From Lautropia sp. (GTDB lineage Bacteria > Pseudomonadota > Gammaproteobacteria > Burkholderiales > Burkholderiaceae_E), in contig JAUMZD010000006.1 in NCBI GenBank assembly GCA_030528325.1, positions 37,949 to 101,948 on the forward strand: a stretch of 64,000 bases of DNA, in the 5' to 3' direction. Positions 9,204 to 17,109 of this stretch are shown here, piece by piece. The notes under the pieces are model-generated. The model had not been told where the DNA came from, did not search any database, and saw nothing but the letters and a program-made list of their open reading frames with translations. Both the position numbers and the translations under genes were made by a program. How positions within the stretch are numbered: position 1 is the first letter of the stretch; each line of letters starts with the position of its first letter.

Positions 9204-10473
9204 CATTGCCATCTCCCCAGGTCTCGTCCAACGCCAGCTAACCCCTCTGACACAGCGCAGCCTCTGGCTGATGTGGGTTCTGCTCTTCTTCGGCATGACG
9301 TACTTCGAGACCCAGAACGTGGGAGGCGTCAAGTACGCCGTCATCTGGCGGGCTCTGGTACTGGGCCCGGCCCTGTTCATCATCCTGTCACGGCCCCTTC
9401 CCATCGGCACACGAGAGCTCGCCCCTCTCTTCTGGGCGTGGGTTGCCTTTGCCTGCGCACCACTCTGGAGTGTCGGTCTGGGCATTTCCGACATCAGCTA
9501 TTCCATCGAATTGAGCATGAACCGGTTCTTCGTGCCGATCATCCTGATGGCCCTGCTGGGGCTGCGCCGCTATGATGCTGCAGACCTCTGCGTTCGCGCC
9601 TTTCCACTGTTTCTGTGTCTGGTCTCCATTCCCCTGCTGGCAGGCTGGCTCCCTCCGGTCGGACTCCAGTGGTCACTGGCGGCCGTGTCCGGCCTGGATC
9701 TGACCGCCTACAACAGCGTCTTCCAGAACCAGCACTCAGCCTCACTGGCCCATGCCATCGCCGGCATCGCCGCCTTCACACTGGCAGCCCGCTTTCCCGG
9801 TCGGCCCGCAATTTTCTACCTGGTCCTCGGCCTGGGCTGTTTTGGCCTGACCGTGCTCACCACCGCACGATCCGGACTGCTGGGACTGATTCTTGGTCTC
9901 ATCGTGGTCGCCTCCTTCAAAAAGAAGCTGCACCTGCTGGCAGCGCCGGCCCTGCTGATCGTCGCAGCTCTCGCCATCAGTGCATCCGTCAAGCCGGAGA
10001 TCATTGACATGGTACATAACCGGATGACCGGACAGACGCTCTATACCAAGGGGCCAAGTGCAGACACGCTGACCAGCGGCAGACTGACACTCCAGACATC
10101 CGCACTGAAAGGGTGGTCGCAAAGCGAACCGCTGCACCTCATCTTTGGTGTTAGCCGTGCGGGAACCCGCGCCAACATCGAACGACTGACCGGAAACCAC
10201 CTGATTGCACACAGTGCGTTCGTGGACGAGCTGAGCGCCTATGGCATCGTCGGGTTCATCTCCCTCATGGCCATGCTGTGCATGGCCTATCGCCTGGCCT
10301 GGCGCAATGCACGCCATGGCTTTCCTGCAGGACTGGGCATGCTCGTCGCACTGTGCGCTTATGGCATGCTGCAAAGCATCGACTATTCTTTCCAGAATCT
10401 GATCATAGGCATGGTTCTGATCCTGGAAACACGAGCTCGATTAATGCTATCGACACTTTATATGAATGAATAG
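9190..10473 (+). CDS. O-antigen ligase / Wzy-type polymerase, copy 1
   Basis: This 427-residue membrane protein has about 11 hydrophobic segments and, in the second half, a large extracytoplasmic loop. The loop contains TSGRLTLQTSALKGW and is followed by LIAHSAFVDELSAYGIVG, the layout of the O-antigen ligase/polymerase family (Wzy_C). It should join repeat units in the periplasm, or ligate them. It overlaps the flippase by 14 bp. Polymerase is favoured over ligase because of the pairing with Wzx, but sequence alone cannot separate the two. Confidence 0.8.
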   Translation: MNKPDIAISPGLVQRQLTPLTQRSLWLMWVLLFFGMTYFETQNVGGVKYAVIWRALVLGPALFIILSRPLPIGTRELAPLFWAWVAFACAPLWSVGLGISDISYSIELSMNRFFVPIILMALLGLRRYDAADLCVRAFPLFLCLVSIPLLAGWLPPVGLQWSLAAVSGLDLTAYNSVFQNQHSASLAHAIAGIAAFTLAARFPGRPAIFYLVLGLGCFGLTVLTTARSGLLGLILGLIVVASFKKKLHLLAAPALLIVAALAISASVKPEIIDMVHNRMTGQTLYTKGPSADTLTSGRLTLQTSALKGWSQSEPLHLIFGVSRAGTRANIERLTGNHLIAHSAFVDELSAYGIVGFISLMAMLCMAYRLAWRNARHGFPAGLGMLVALCAYGMLQSIDYSFQNLIIGMVLILETRARLMLSTLYMNE

Positions 10474-10641
10474 AATTATGAACGAAAATGAAAAAAATGT
10501 TTTAGATATTTAATCAGACCGAGCTTTCTTACACATCCTCAGAGAATCTTCACCCGAATCGTGCGACATTGGCCTCGCGAACACCCGGTGACTTCCTGCA
10601 TGCTCTCGCGGCAGGCTCCACACCGGCTTTGGGGAAACGTG

Positions 10642-11451
10642 ATGCCTTCCACGCTGACAACCACACACCTATTCCACCAGGATGTGAGCAGCCAACCGAT
10701 GGATCGGGTAGCCGATCACTGCATCTCTCTGGCCAGACATCACAGAACCGAAACCAGTCAACCCGCACTGGTTTTCTCGATGAATGCGGAAAAGTCCGTC
10801 CAGTCGAACCAGGATCTCGCAGTTCGCCAGCTGCTTCAAAAGGCCACGATACTGATCCCCGACGGCATAGGAACCTGTATCGGCGCCCGACTGCTCAATG
10901 GCGTCCGGATGCGACGGGTTCCCGGATCCGAGCTGATGCCGGCACTCTGCGACAGAGCAGAGCGGGAGGGATTGTCCGTCTACCTGTACGGTGCATCGCC
11001 GGCATCGAACAGGGGCGCCATCCAGACCATGAAAAAACGCTGGCCCCGCCTGAAGATCGTGGGCGCCAGCCACGGATTCATGGAGCCAGGCAATAAAACC
11101 GACGTGGCCACACCTGACGATCCAGCCTCCGCAGATACGGTGGCAGCCCGCATCACGAAGGCTCGCCCCGATATCGTTTTTGTCGGACTGGGCAGCCCCC
11201 GGCAGGAAAAATGGATGGCAGATGTCGGCACCCACCTGCCCGTCGGCCTGCTGCAAGGCGTGGGAGGAACGATTGACGTGCTGTCAGGCACCGCCTCTCG
11301 CGCCCCCGACATCTGGTGCCGTCTGGGACTGGAATGGCTGTATCGCCTGATCCAGAACCCGAAACGCTGGCGACGCCAGCTTGCCCTGCCACGCTTCATG
11401 GGCCTTGTACTTCGGGAAAGACTGTATCGTGGCGTGCTCAATCGCCCCTGA
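10642..11451 (+). CDS. WecG/TagA/CpsF family glycosyltransferase (GT26)
   Basis: A 269-residue protein with GT26 hallmarks: a DGIG motif (ATILIPDGIGTCIGARL), RVPGSELM, YLYGASP and VFVGLGSPRQEKWM. Members transfer ManNAc or ManNAcA from the UDP-sugar to lipid-linked GlcNAc. This fits its position 202 bp before a UDP-GlcNAc 2-epimerase, which would supply UDP-ManNAc. I choose the ATG at 10642 because GGGG lies a few bases upstream; a GTG at 10561 is in frame but adds 27 uncharacteristic residues. The AT-rich gap 10474-10641 may hold a promoter, with TTTCTTACA at 10525-10533. Confidence 0.88.
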   Translation: MPSTLTTTHLFHQDVSSQPMDRVADHCISLARHHRTETSQPALVFSMNAEKSVQSNQDLAVRQLLQKATILIPDGIGTCIGARLLNGVRMRRVPGSELMPALCDRAEREGLSVYLYGASPASNRGAIQTMKKRWPRLKIVGASHGFMEPGNKTDVATPDDPASADTVAARITKARPDIVFVGLGSPRQEKWMADVGTHLPVGLLQGVGGTIDVLSGTASRAPDIWCRLGLEWLYRLIQNPKRWRRQLALPRFMGLVLRERLYRGVLNRP

Positions 11452-11653
11452 TGGATCGCGCCTCCATGTTCACCGGGGGCGCGACACGACCGGAACACAG
11501 GAAATGGCATACGGATTTTCTGCCTGGCCTTATCATCGATTCCGATAGGCCAAAGGCCTGAAAGACATCACCCCTATTTAGAGCGTGTTATGCGGAATGT
11601 TCGGCCTATCTCCGGAAATCTGACGTTGGGCTCACCCCCATTTTCCTGAATCC

Positions 11654-12769
11654 ATGAAAGTCATCAACATCACACTGGTTGCCGGCGCACGACCCAATTT
11701 CATGAAAATTGCGCCACTGATCCGCGCCTGCCAACGCCACCCGACACGGATCCGCTTCCGTCTGGTGGACACAGGACAGCACAGCGACCCGGCCATGAAC
11801 AGGGTGTTCTTCGAAGAGCTGGGCATACCTGAACCGGACTCATTCCTCAATTGCGCTGGCGGTAGCCAGGCGGAAGTGACCGCCAGGGTGATGATTGCGA
11901 TGGAAAAGGAATTGAGCGAATACCCGGCCGATGCCGTCCTGGTGGTCGGTGATGTCAATTCCACCTTGGCAGCCGCCATCGTGGCCAAGAAAATGCAATG
12001 CGTGCTGATTCATGTCGAGGCGGGCCTGCGCAGTGGAGACAGGACGATGCCCGAGGAAATCAACCGACTGGCCACCGACGCGATCACGGACCTCTTCTTC
12101 ATCACAGAACCCTCAGGGCAGGCAGCCCTGCTGAGGGAAGGCCACCCGGCAGACCGGCTTCATTTTGTCGGCAATGTCATGATCGACAACCTGTTCTACC
12201 AGATCGAACAGCTCAGGAAGTCGCCTTTCGCAACGGGCCCCAGTGTCGCCATTCGGCAGCAACTCGGACAAAAGCCCTACGGGGTCGTCACGCTGCACCG
12301 TCCGAACAATGTCGACGATCAGAAACAGCTGTCCGGTATCATCAAGACACTGAAGACACTTGCACAGGATATCCCGCTGGTCTTTCCTGTTCATCCCCGG
12401 ACGCGCCAGAAGCTTGATACAGCCAACATCGACCTTGGCCCGCATATCCATCCCCTTCCGCCCCTGTCCTATATGGACTTTCTCAATCTCTGGAAAGATG
12501 CAGAGATCATCCTGACCGACAGCGGCGGACTTCAGGAGGAGTCCAGCGCCCTCGGCATTCGATGCGTCACCATGCGTGACAACACGGAACGCCCCGTCAC
12601 CATCACCGAGGGCACCAATGTGCTGGCAGGTACGGATCCCGACCGCATTCTCGAAACGGCGCGGCGGGCCTTGAGCCTGCCTCCCTCGAACCGACGCCCA
12701 CAGCTCTGGGATGGAAACGCCGCCGACCGCATCCTGCATGCCATCATCCAGTCGCCTCTCTTTACGTGA
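11654..12769 (+). CDS. wecB: UDP-N-acetylglucosamine 2-epimerase (non-hydrolysing)
   Basis: A 371-residue epimerase that interconverts UDP-GlcNAc and UDP-ManNAc in the cytoplasm. Motifs: VAGARPNFMKIAPL at the N-terminus, VVGDVNSTLAAA, HVEAGLRSGDRTMPEEINR, LHRPNNVD, VHPRTRQ and TDSGGLQEESSALG. Length fits the family. The gene sits downstream of the TagA/WecG transferase and overlaps the next gene by 4 bp. The preceding 202 bp (11452-11653) hold no gene; I see no clear promoter there. A second, more WbpI-like epimerase lies at 39779-40885. The symbol is by family and is not proof of an enterobacterial common antigen pathway. Confidence 0.9.
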   Translation: MKVINITLVAGARPNFMKIAPLIRACQRHPTRIRFRLVDTGQHSDPAMNRVFFEELGIPEPDSFLNCAGGSQAEVTARVMIAMEKELSEYPADAVLVVGDVNSTLAAAIVAKKMQCVLIHVEAGLRSGDRTMPEEINRLATDAITDLFFITEPSGQAALLREGHPADRLHFVGNVMIDNLFYQIEQLRKSPFATGPSVAIRQQLGQKPYGVVTLHRPNNVDDQKQLSGIIKTLKTLAQDIPLVFPVHPRTRQKLDTANIDLGPHIHPLPPLSYMDFLNLWKDAEIILTDSGGLQEESSALGIRCVTMRDNTERPVTITEGTNVLAGTDPDRILETARRALSLPPSNRRPQLWDGNAADRILHAIIQSPLFT

Positions 12770-13608
12770 TGACCCAACGGCCCTCTGCCCCTGCTTCACC
12801 CATCCCTTCTGCCAGGCCAAGCCGGGTTCACCTGAAATTCGTCAAGCCAGTACGCATTTCCAGCGGCGGAGCTGCCCTGGCCGGCCTGTTCCAACCAGCA
12901 GAAAAGCAGCAGGTTGCCGTGCTGATCTGTAATCCCTTTGGCCAGGAAACCATTCGCGCACACCGTTCGCTACGTGTCATATCGGAACGACTAGGCCGTC
13001 AGGGCATACCGAGCCTGCGTTTCGACTACTTCGGCACCGGCGACTCGCCTGGTGATGATGGGGATGGCCGGATGAGTCGCTGGCGGCATGATATCCATCA
13101 GGCCGACGACATGTTGCGCCAGTTATCCGGCTGCCCCCAGACCGTCTGGGTGGGACTTCGACTCGGTGCCACTCTGGCCCTTCAGGCAGCAGTAGAAATC
13201 CGGACTCTCCCCGGACCACGCCAGGTGATCCTGTGGGAACCTGTGCTGGACGGCAACGCCTATCTGCAACACCTGAGCCACATGCACGAATATTGGACAC
13301 GAGATGCTGGCATCACGGACGAAGTGCTCGGCTTCGCCATGCCTTTACACCTGCGGCAACGCATCCAGGCCATTCGCCCCGATACCTTCAGTTGCCCTCC
13401 CTGCACCAGCCTGGGGCTCATCGCCTCCGAGGGACTCCCTGGCCGGGAGGCCTTTACCGCCTGGGCACGTCAGCACACGCAGCTACAGGAAATGCCACTT
13501 CGCACCATGATCGAATGGACCTCGAATACCGCGCTGGCCAGTCAATGGGTACCTGATGACGCCATTGCCAGCCTGTTGGCCATGTGCCATGGACACGCGT
13601 CAGCATGA
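12766..13608 (+). CDS. Alpha/beta hydrolase, exosortase-locus type, copy 1
   Basis: A 280-residue alpha/beta hydrolase-fold protein. The conserved N-terminal block reads VAVLICNPFGQETIRAHRSL, then LRFDYFGTGDSPGD. The usual nucleophile elbow position reads VGLRLGATLA, where Arg stands in place of the Gly-x-Ser nucleophile, so catalysis by a serine is doubtful. Similar proteins are found beside exosortase-linked exopolysaccharide loci, but no exosortase is present here. The start is GTG at 12766 or ATG at 12769, overlapping the epimerase stop; the stop overlaps the next hydrolase start (ATGA). Confidence 0.7.
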   Translation: MMTQRPSAPASPIPSARPSRVHLKFVKPVRISSGGAALAGLFQPAEKQQVAVLICNPFGQETIRAHRSLRVISERLGRQGIPSLRFDYFGTGDSPGDDGDGRMSRWRHDIHQADDMLRQLSGCPQTVWVGLRLGATLALQAAVEIRTLPGPRQVILWEPVLDGNAYLQHLSHMHEYWTRDAGITDEVLGFAMPLHLRQRIQAIRPDTFSCPPCTSLGLIASEGLPGREAFTAWARQHTQLQEMPLRTMIEWTSNTALASQWVPDDAIASLLAMCHGHASA

Positions 13609-14507
13609 ATACCGCCAGCCACTACTACACCGAAGAGACCCGTTGCTTCGGGCCTGACCAACGCCTGATCGGCACCTTGACGCTACCTCGCTCCCCCGCG
13701 ATGCGACCCATGCCCGGGCTGATCCTGCTCAACGCCGGCGTGTTGCCCCGCATAGGCCCCCATCGACTGAACGTCGAACTGGCCCGCACGGCTGCCCTTC
13801 ATGGTGTACCAGCGATCCGCTTCGACTTTCCAGGCCTGGGTGATAGCGGATTCAGTACCAGCACGCTGCCCCACGACGAACAGGCACTCGTATCCATCGA
13901 ACATGCCATGCACGAACTGGGCTGCACGGTATCCGCACCGGATCAATTCCTGATCGCAGGCCTTTGCTCAGGCGCGGACGTCGGGCTCATGATGGCCAAA
14001 CGGGACACACGGGTCGTCGGACTGTTCATGATAGAGCCCTATTACTACCCCAACGCCCTCTCAGGAGCGCTCAGGATCGTCCGACGTCTGAAGCAGTACG
14101 GGCTGCGCAGGGCACTGACACGCATGCTCGAACTACACTGCCAGGCTGGCACAGCCCCCTCGAATCAGGCCGGGCCCACACGCGCCCTCCCGATGAATCC
14201 GGAAGAGGATGCCCGGAGCACGCCGAGTGCGCGCGCGTTTGCCCAAGACATGGCGATTCTGCTGAAGCGGGGAGTCCATCTGGAACTGATCTATGCGAAC
14301 TCGCTGATGGGCCGATTCGACCTCTGGCGGCATCAGAGCCAGATATTCAGACCCTTGAGGCAGCACCGGCATTTCCATGTCGAACTCGTAGCAGACACAG
14401 ATCATTCATTCACCCGGATTGCTGCCCGCAAACTCCTTGTCTCCCGCATGACGGACTGGATCAAGGAGAATGCCCACCTGCACGCTTCAGCTCGTCTACG
14501 CCGATAG
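13605..14507 (+). CDS. Alpha/beta hydrolase, exosortase-locus type, copy 2
   Basis: A 300-residue alpha/beta hydrolase-like protein that follows copy 1 with a 4-bp overlap. Conserved stretches are LILLNAGVLPRIGPHRLNVE and IRFDFPGLGDSG. The elbow reads IAGLCSGADVGL, which has a Cys-Ser-Gly rather than a plain GxSxG. A histidine late in the protein (ADTDHSFTR) could complete a triad. The 3' end overlaps the convergent PHP phosphatase gene by 12 bp. A role in acylation or deacylation of the polysaccharide is only inference from position. Confidence 0.7.
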   Translation: MNTASHYYTEETRCFGPDQRLIGTLTLPRSPAMRPMPGLILLNAGVLPRIGPHRLNVELARTAALHGVPAIRFDFPGLGDSGFSTSTLPHDEQALVSIEHAMHELGCTVSAPDQFLIAGLCSGADVGLMMAKRDTRVVGLFMIEPYYYPNALSGALRIVRRLKQYGLRRALTRMLELHCQAGTAPSNQAGPTRALPMNPEEDARSTPSARAFAQDMAILLKRGVHLELIYANSLMGRFDLWRHQSQIFRPLRQHRHFHVELVADTDHSFTRIAARKLLVSRMTDWIKENAHLHASARLRR

Positions 14508-15272
14508 GGAGCCAAACCCGCCCCCCTGCCCATGCCCGGGTGACTGGAAGTCTGGATGTTCCGATACGATCAGCATCGGCGACTCCTCCGTCAGCCGATA
14601 AGCGATACCCATGCCGAAATTACTGTTCAAATATGTTCGGACTTCGCCCATGCGCGGAGGGCGATGAGCCAGATTATGGGCATCCGACGCCACGACACTG
14701 ACCATGCCACGCGTCAGCAACAGGTGGGCGCATTGGCCGGCTGCACGACCAAAAGCCCCGATCACGGAAGCCGCGGTCAACTGCAGCAAGCACCCCATGT
14801 CGACGAAAGGCTTGATCCGGTTCGGATCACGCATCACCACCTTGTTCCGTTCAGGGTGGGCAATCATCCACCGGATGCCTCGGTCCGCAAACATCCTGCA
14901 CACCATATCAGCCCCAACGGGGATACTTCCGTCCGGGAACTCGATCAGCATCACGGGCTGTCCGAGCCAATATCCAATGATGGGGAGCTCGTTCTGATCC
15001 AGGAGATCCAGCGCATCAGGGTGCAGATGCACCTCGCCCCCCAGGCAAACCTTCAGCGGAATCCGGGCATCTGCCAAAGCCTGCCGGTACTCATGGAACA
15101 CCGGCAACAGGCTCGAGCGCCGATTATCGAAAATACCTGGATAAATGTGCGGCGTCAGCACTGCAGTATGGACACCATTGGCGACCGAGGCACGAGCCAG
15201 CGAAAGCGCCTCGTCCATTGTCCGGGCGCCATCATCGACGCCCGGCAACAAATGACAATGCAAGTCAATCAT
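14496..15272 (-). CDS. PHP-family tyrosine-protein phosphatase (CpsB/CapC type), copy 2
   Basis: A 258-residue paralogue of the protein at 1775-2551, with the same PHP motifs: HCHLLPGVDDGA, LTPHIYPG, HPERNKVV and ASDAHN. It should dephosphorylate the tyrosine tail of a BY-kinase, most likely the fusion at 17110-19404, although that gene is 1.8 kb away and divergent. It follows the WbpB-like gene (81 bp gap) on the minus strand and ends inside the 3' end of the convergent hydrolase gene. Having two complete kinase/phosphatase sets in one locus is notable. Confidence 0.9.
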   Translation of the reverse strand: MIDLHCHLLPGVDDGARTMDEALSLARASVANGVHTAVLTPHIYPGIFDNRRSSLLPVFHEYRQALADARIPLKVCLGGEVHLHPDALDLLDQNELPIIGYWLGQPVMLIEFPDGSIPVGADMVCRMFADRGIRWMIAHPERNKVVMRDPNRIKPFVDMGCLLQLTAASVIGAFGRAAGQCAHLLLTRGMVSVVASDAHNLAHRPPRMGEVRTYLNSNFGMGIAYRLTEESPMLIVSEHPDFQSPGHGQGGGFGSLSA

Positions 15273-15353
15273 CGACAGGTTTGCTCAAACCCAAAACAGC
15301 GAAGACTGATCCGGGTACCCCGGAAGGATGGGCGCCTGCCAGCATGCGCCCGT

Positions 15354-16433
15354 TCAAACCCCCTGGACCGAACTCACCAAGTCTTGCCGAAATTCATCAA
15401 TGGCCACTTCACGCCCTTCACGCGCGGAGCGGTACGCCGCTGATAGCAAGGCAAGAGAGCGCAGCCCCTGGCTGCCATCGGTCTCCGGAAGCGCCCTGCC
15501 CCTCAACACTTCTATCACATTACGATAGTACAGCGGGTGCCCAAAGCCATAGACAGATTCGGTTTCGTAGTTTGAAGCCAACACCAGGTCGTCCTCGGGA
15601 TGCCTGTCCTCGAACTCCCAGTGCGTGATGGCGTTGACTGCCACGCCACCCACCTTGACCGTCCCCTTCTCTCCCAGAACGACAATACTGCCTTCAAGGT
15701 TCTTCGGGTACGTCAGCATCGTGACATTGATACTGCCCAGGGCACCGCTCTTCCAGCGAACGCCCATGACCCCCGTATCCTCGGCTTCGATATCCCGTGC
15801 GAGCGTGGCCGTGTAGGCGTGAACCCGATCCACCGGGCCGATCATCCAGTCAAGGAGGTCGACGTAATGGCTGGCCTGATTCATGAAGGCCCCACCATCC
15901 AGTGCCCATGTACCGCGCCACGGAGCGGCATCATAATAGGACTGCGGTCGGGTCCAGAACACATTGACCACCGCCATGTAGATCCGCCCGAAACGTCCCT
16001 GCTGAATGGCGCGGCGCAACAACTGGAGCGTAGCGTTGCAGCGGTTCTGCTTCACGACGAACAAGCGTACACCTGCAAACTCACACGCGGCATACATCGC
16101 CAGACCGTCCTCCCACCGCGTTGCCATCGGCTTCTCGGTGATGACATGGCGACCACTGCGTGCAACCTCGATCGCCTGAGGGGAATGCAAGCCCGATGGC
16201 GTCGTCAGGATCACGACATCTGCTGTGGTTTTCTTCAGCATGTCGCCGAGATCAAGGTGCCCGCCTGCTCCCGTGCGTTCGACGGCAGCCTTCAAGGCCT
16301 TCGGATCGATGTCACACACATCGACCAGTTCCGCCTCATCAGCATGCCGCTCAAGCGCCATGAAGTGGTTTGCTGAAATACGACCACACCCCACCAGAGC
16401 GAAACGGATTTTACGATCAGCCGGTAGTTTCAC
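15354..16433 (-). CDS. wbpB: Gfo/Idh/MocA oxidoreductase, WbpB/WlbA-like UDP-GlcNAcA 3-dehydrogenase
   Basis: A 359-residue NAD(H)-dependent dehydrogenase. An N-terminal Rossmann fold (FALVGCGRISANHF) is followed by the Gfo/Idh EKP motif (VITEKPMAT). The C-terminal half carries GGAFMNQASHYVDLLDW. Sequence style and context fit WbpB/WlbA, which oxidises C3 of UDP-GlcNAcA before amination by WbpE. The partner aminotransferase (27811), acetyltransferase (27063) and 2-epimerase (39779) are all present but 11-24 kb away on either strand. Another Gfo/Idh sugar oxidoreductase activity is possible. It is divergent from the second kinase fusion across a 676-bp gap. Confidence 0.75.
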   Translation of the reverse strand: MKLPADRKIRFALVGCGRISANHFMALERHADEAELVDVCDIDPKALKAAVERTGAGGHLDLGDMLKKTTADVVILTTPSGLHSPQAIEVARSGRHVITEKPMATRWEDGLAMYAACEFAGVRLFVVKQNRCNATLQLLRRAIQQGRFGRIYMAVVNVFWTRPQSYYDAAPWRGTWALDGGAFMNQASHYVDLLDWMIGPVDRVHAYTATLARDIEAEDTGVMGVRWKSGALGSINVTMLTYPKNLEGSIVVLGEKGTVKVGGVAVNAITHWEFEDRHPEDDLVLASNYETESVYGFGHPLYYRNVIEVLRGRALPETDGSQGLRSLALLSAAYRSAREGREVAIDEFRQDLVSSVQGV

Positions 16434-17109
16434 AGTGTTTACACCAAGAAAGAGTTAGAGCGTGTTTCGCGGGGGCGAATAAGTTCATGCCACGCTCCAA
16501 GGTTGGATGGGAACGTACCGCGGCGATACGCTGAAGCCGGCTCAGTCAAAACCGATTGTTGGCGGATCTCGATCCTGAGTCCTGTACAACACTCGCCGCC
16601 TCGATGTATCCGCCCGTATCTGTAAATTTTTTCGACAAAGCAGGCAAAGCAGGTTTTGATAGACCTCCCTGAATGGCAGAGGAGCAACGGACTTCAAGCG
16701 GGAGCCGGCATCAGTGAAAAGTTGTGACACCCCGAGTATGCAGGAGTTGGATGTAAAAAATAGAAAATTACATTCAAGGAAAAAATGTAAGAAACAAGAC
16801 AACAGGGTAAGTTAAGCCATATTCGTTGGAACACTTCCCGAAGGAGCAACATCCAAAGCACCAAACGCCAGTACCAGCCCGAATCCCCGACCCCTGGCCC
16901 ACTCATCGCTGTCATGATTCGGCTAATCCCGGCATAATTACGGGTTGTCATCCAAGGTACTCAGCTGCAACTCCCGCTCGTCCTGTCGACAGGGAGGCAA
17001 CACTGCCGCGCTCCGAGTGTGCCATTATTGCAACAGTCCATTTCAAGGCTGAGGCTGAGTCTTCACCTTTCCTGCCATCCTCCGCATCTCGTTTGCAGCG
17101 AATTCCATC
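16434..17109. promoter_or_regulatory. Long divergent regulatory region with TTACAT/ATGTAA sites
   Basis: 676 bp without a credible gene lie between the leftward wbpB-like gene and the rightward kinase fusion. The central part (16735-16820) is strongly AT-rich. Within it ATGTAA at 16751, TTACAT at 16768 and ATGTAA at 16785 are spaced exactly 17 bp apart in alternating orientation. The last is part of ATGTAAGAAA, which recurs at the block 1 divergent region. These are candidate operator half-sites. No good sigma-70 or sigma-54 promoter pair could be placed with confidence. Confidence 0.35.

Noticed and set aside
11578..16466. Shared 12-mer TTAGAGCGTGTT at 11578 and 16455, possible IS ends
   Set aside because: No inverted partner or transposase nearby, and 12-base matches are expected by chance in 64 kb.
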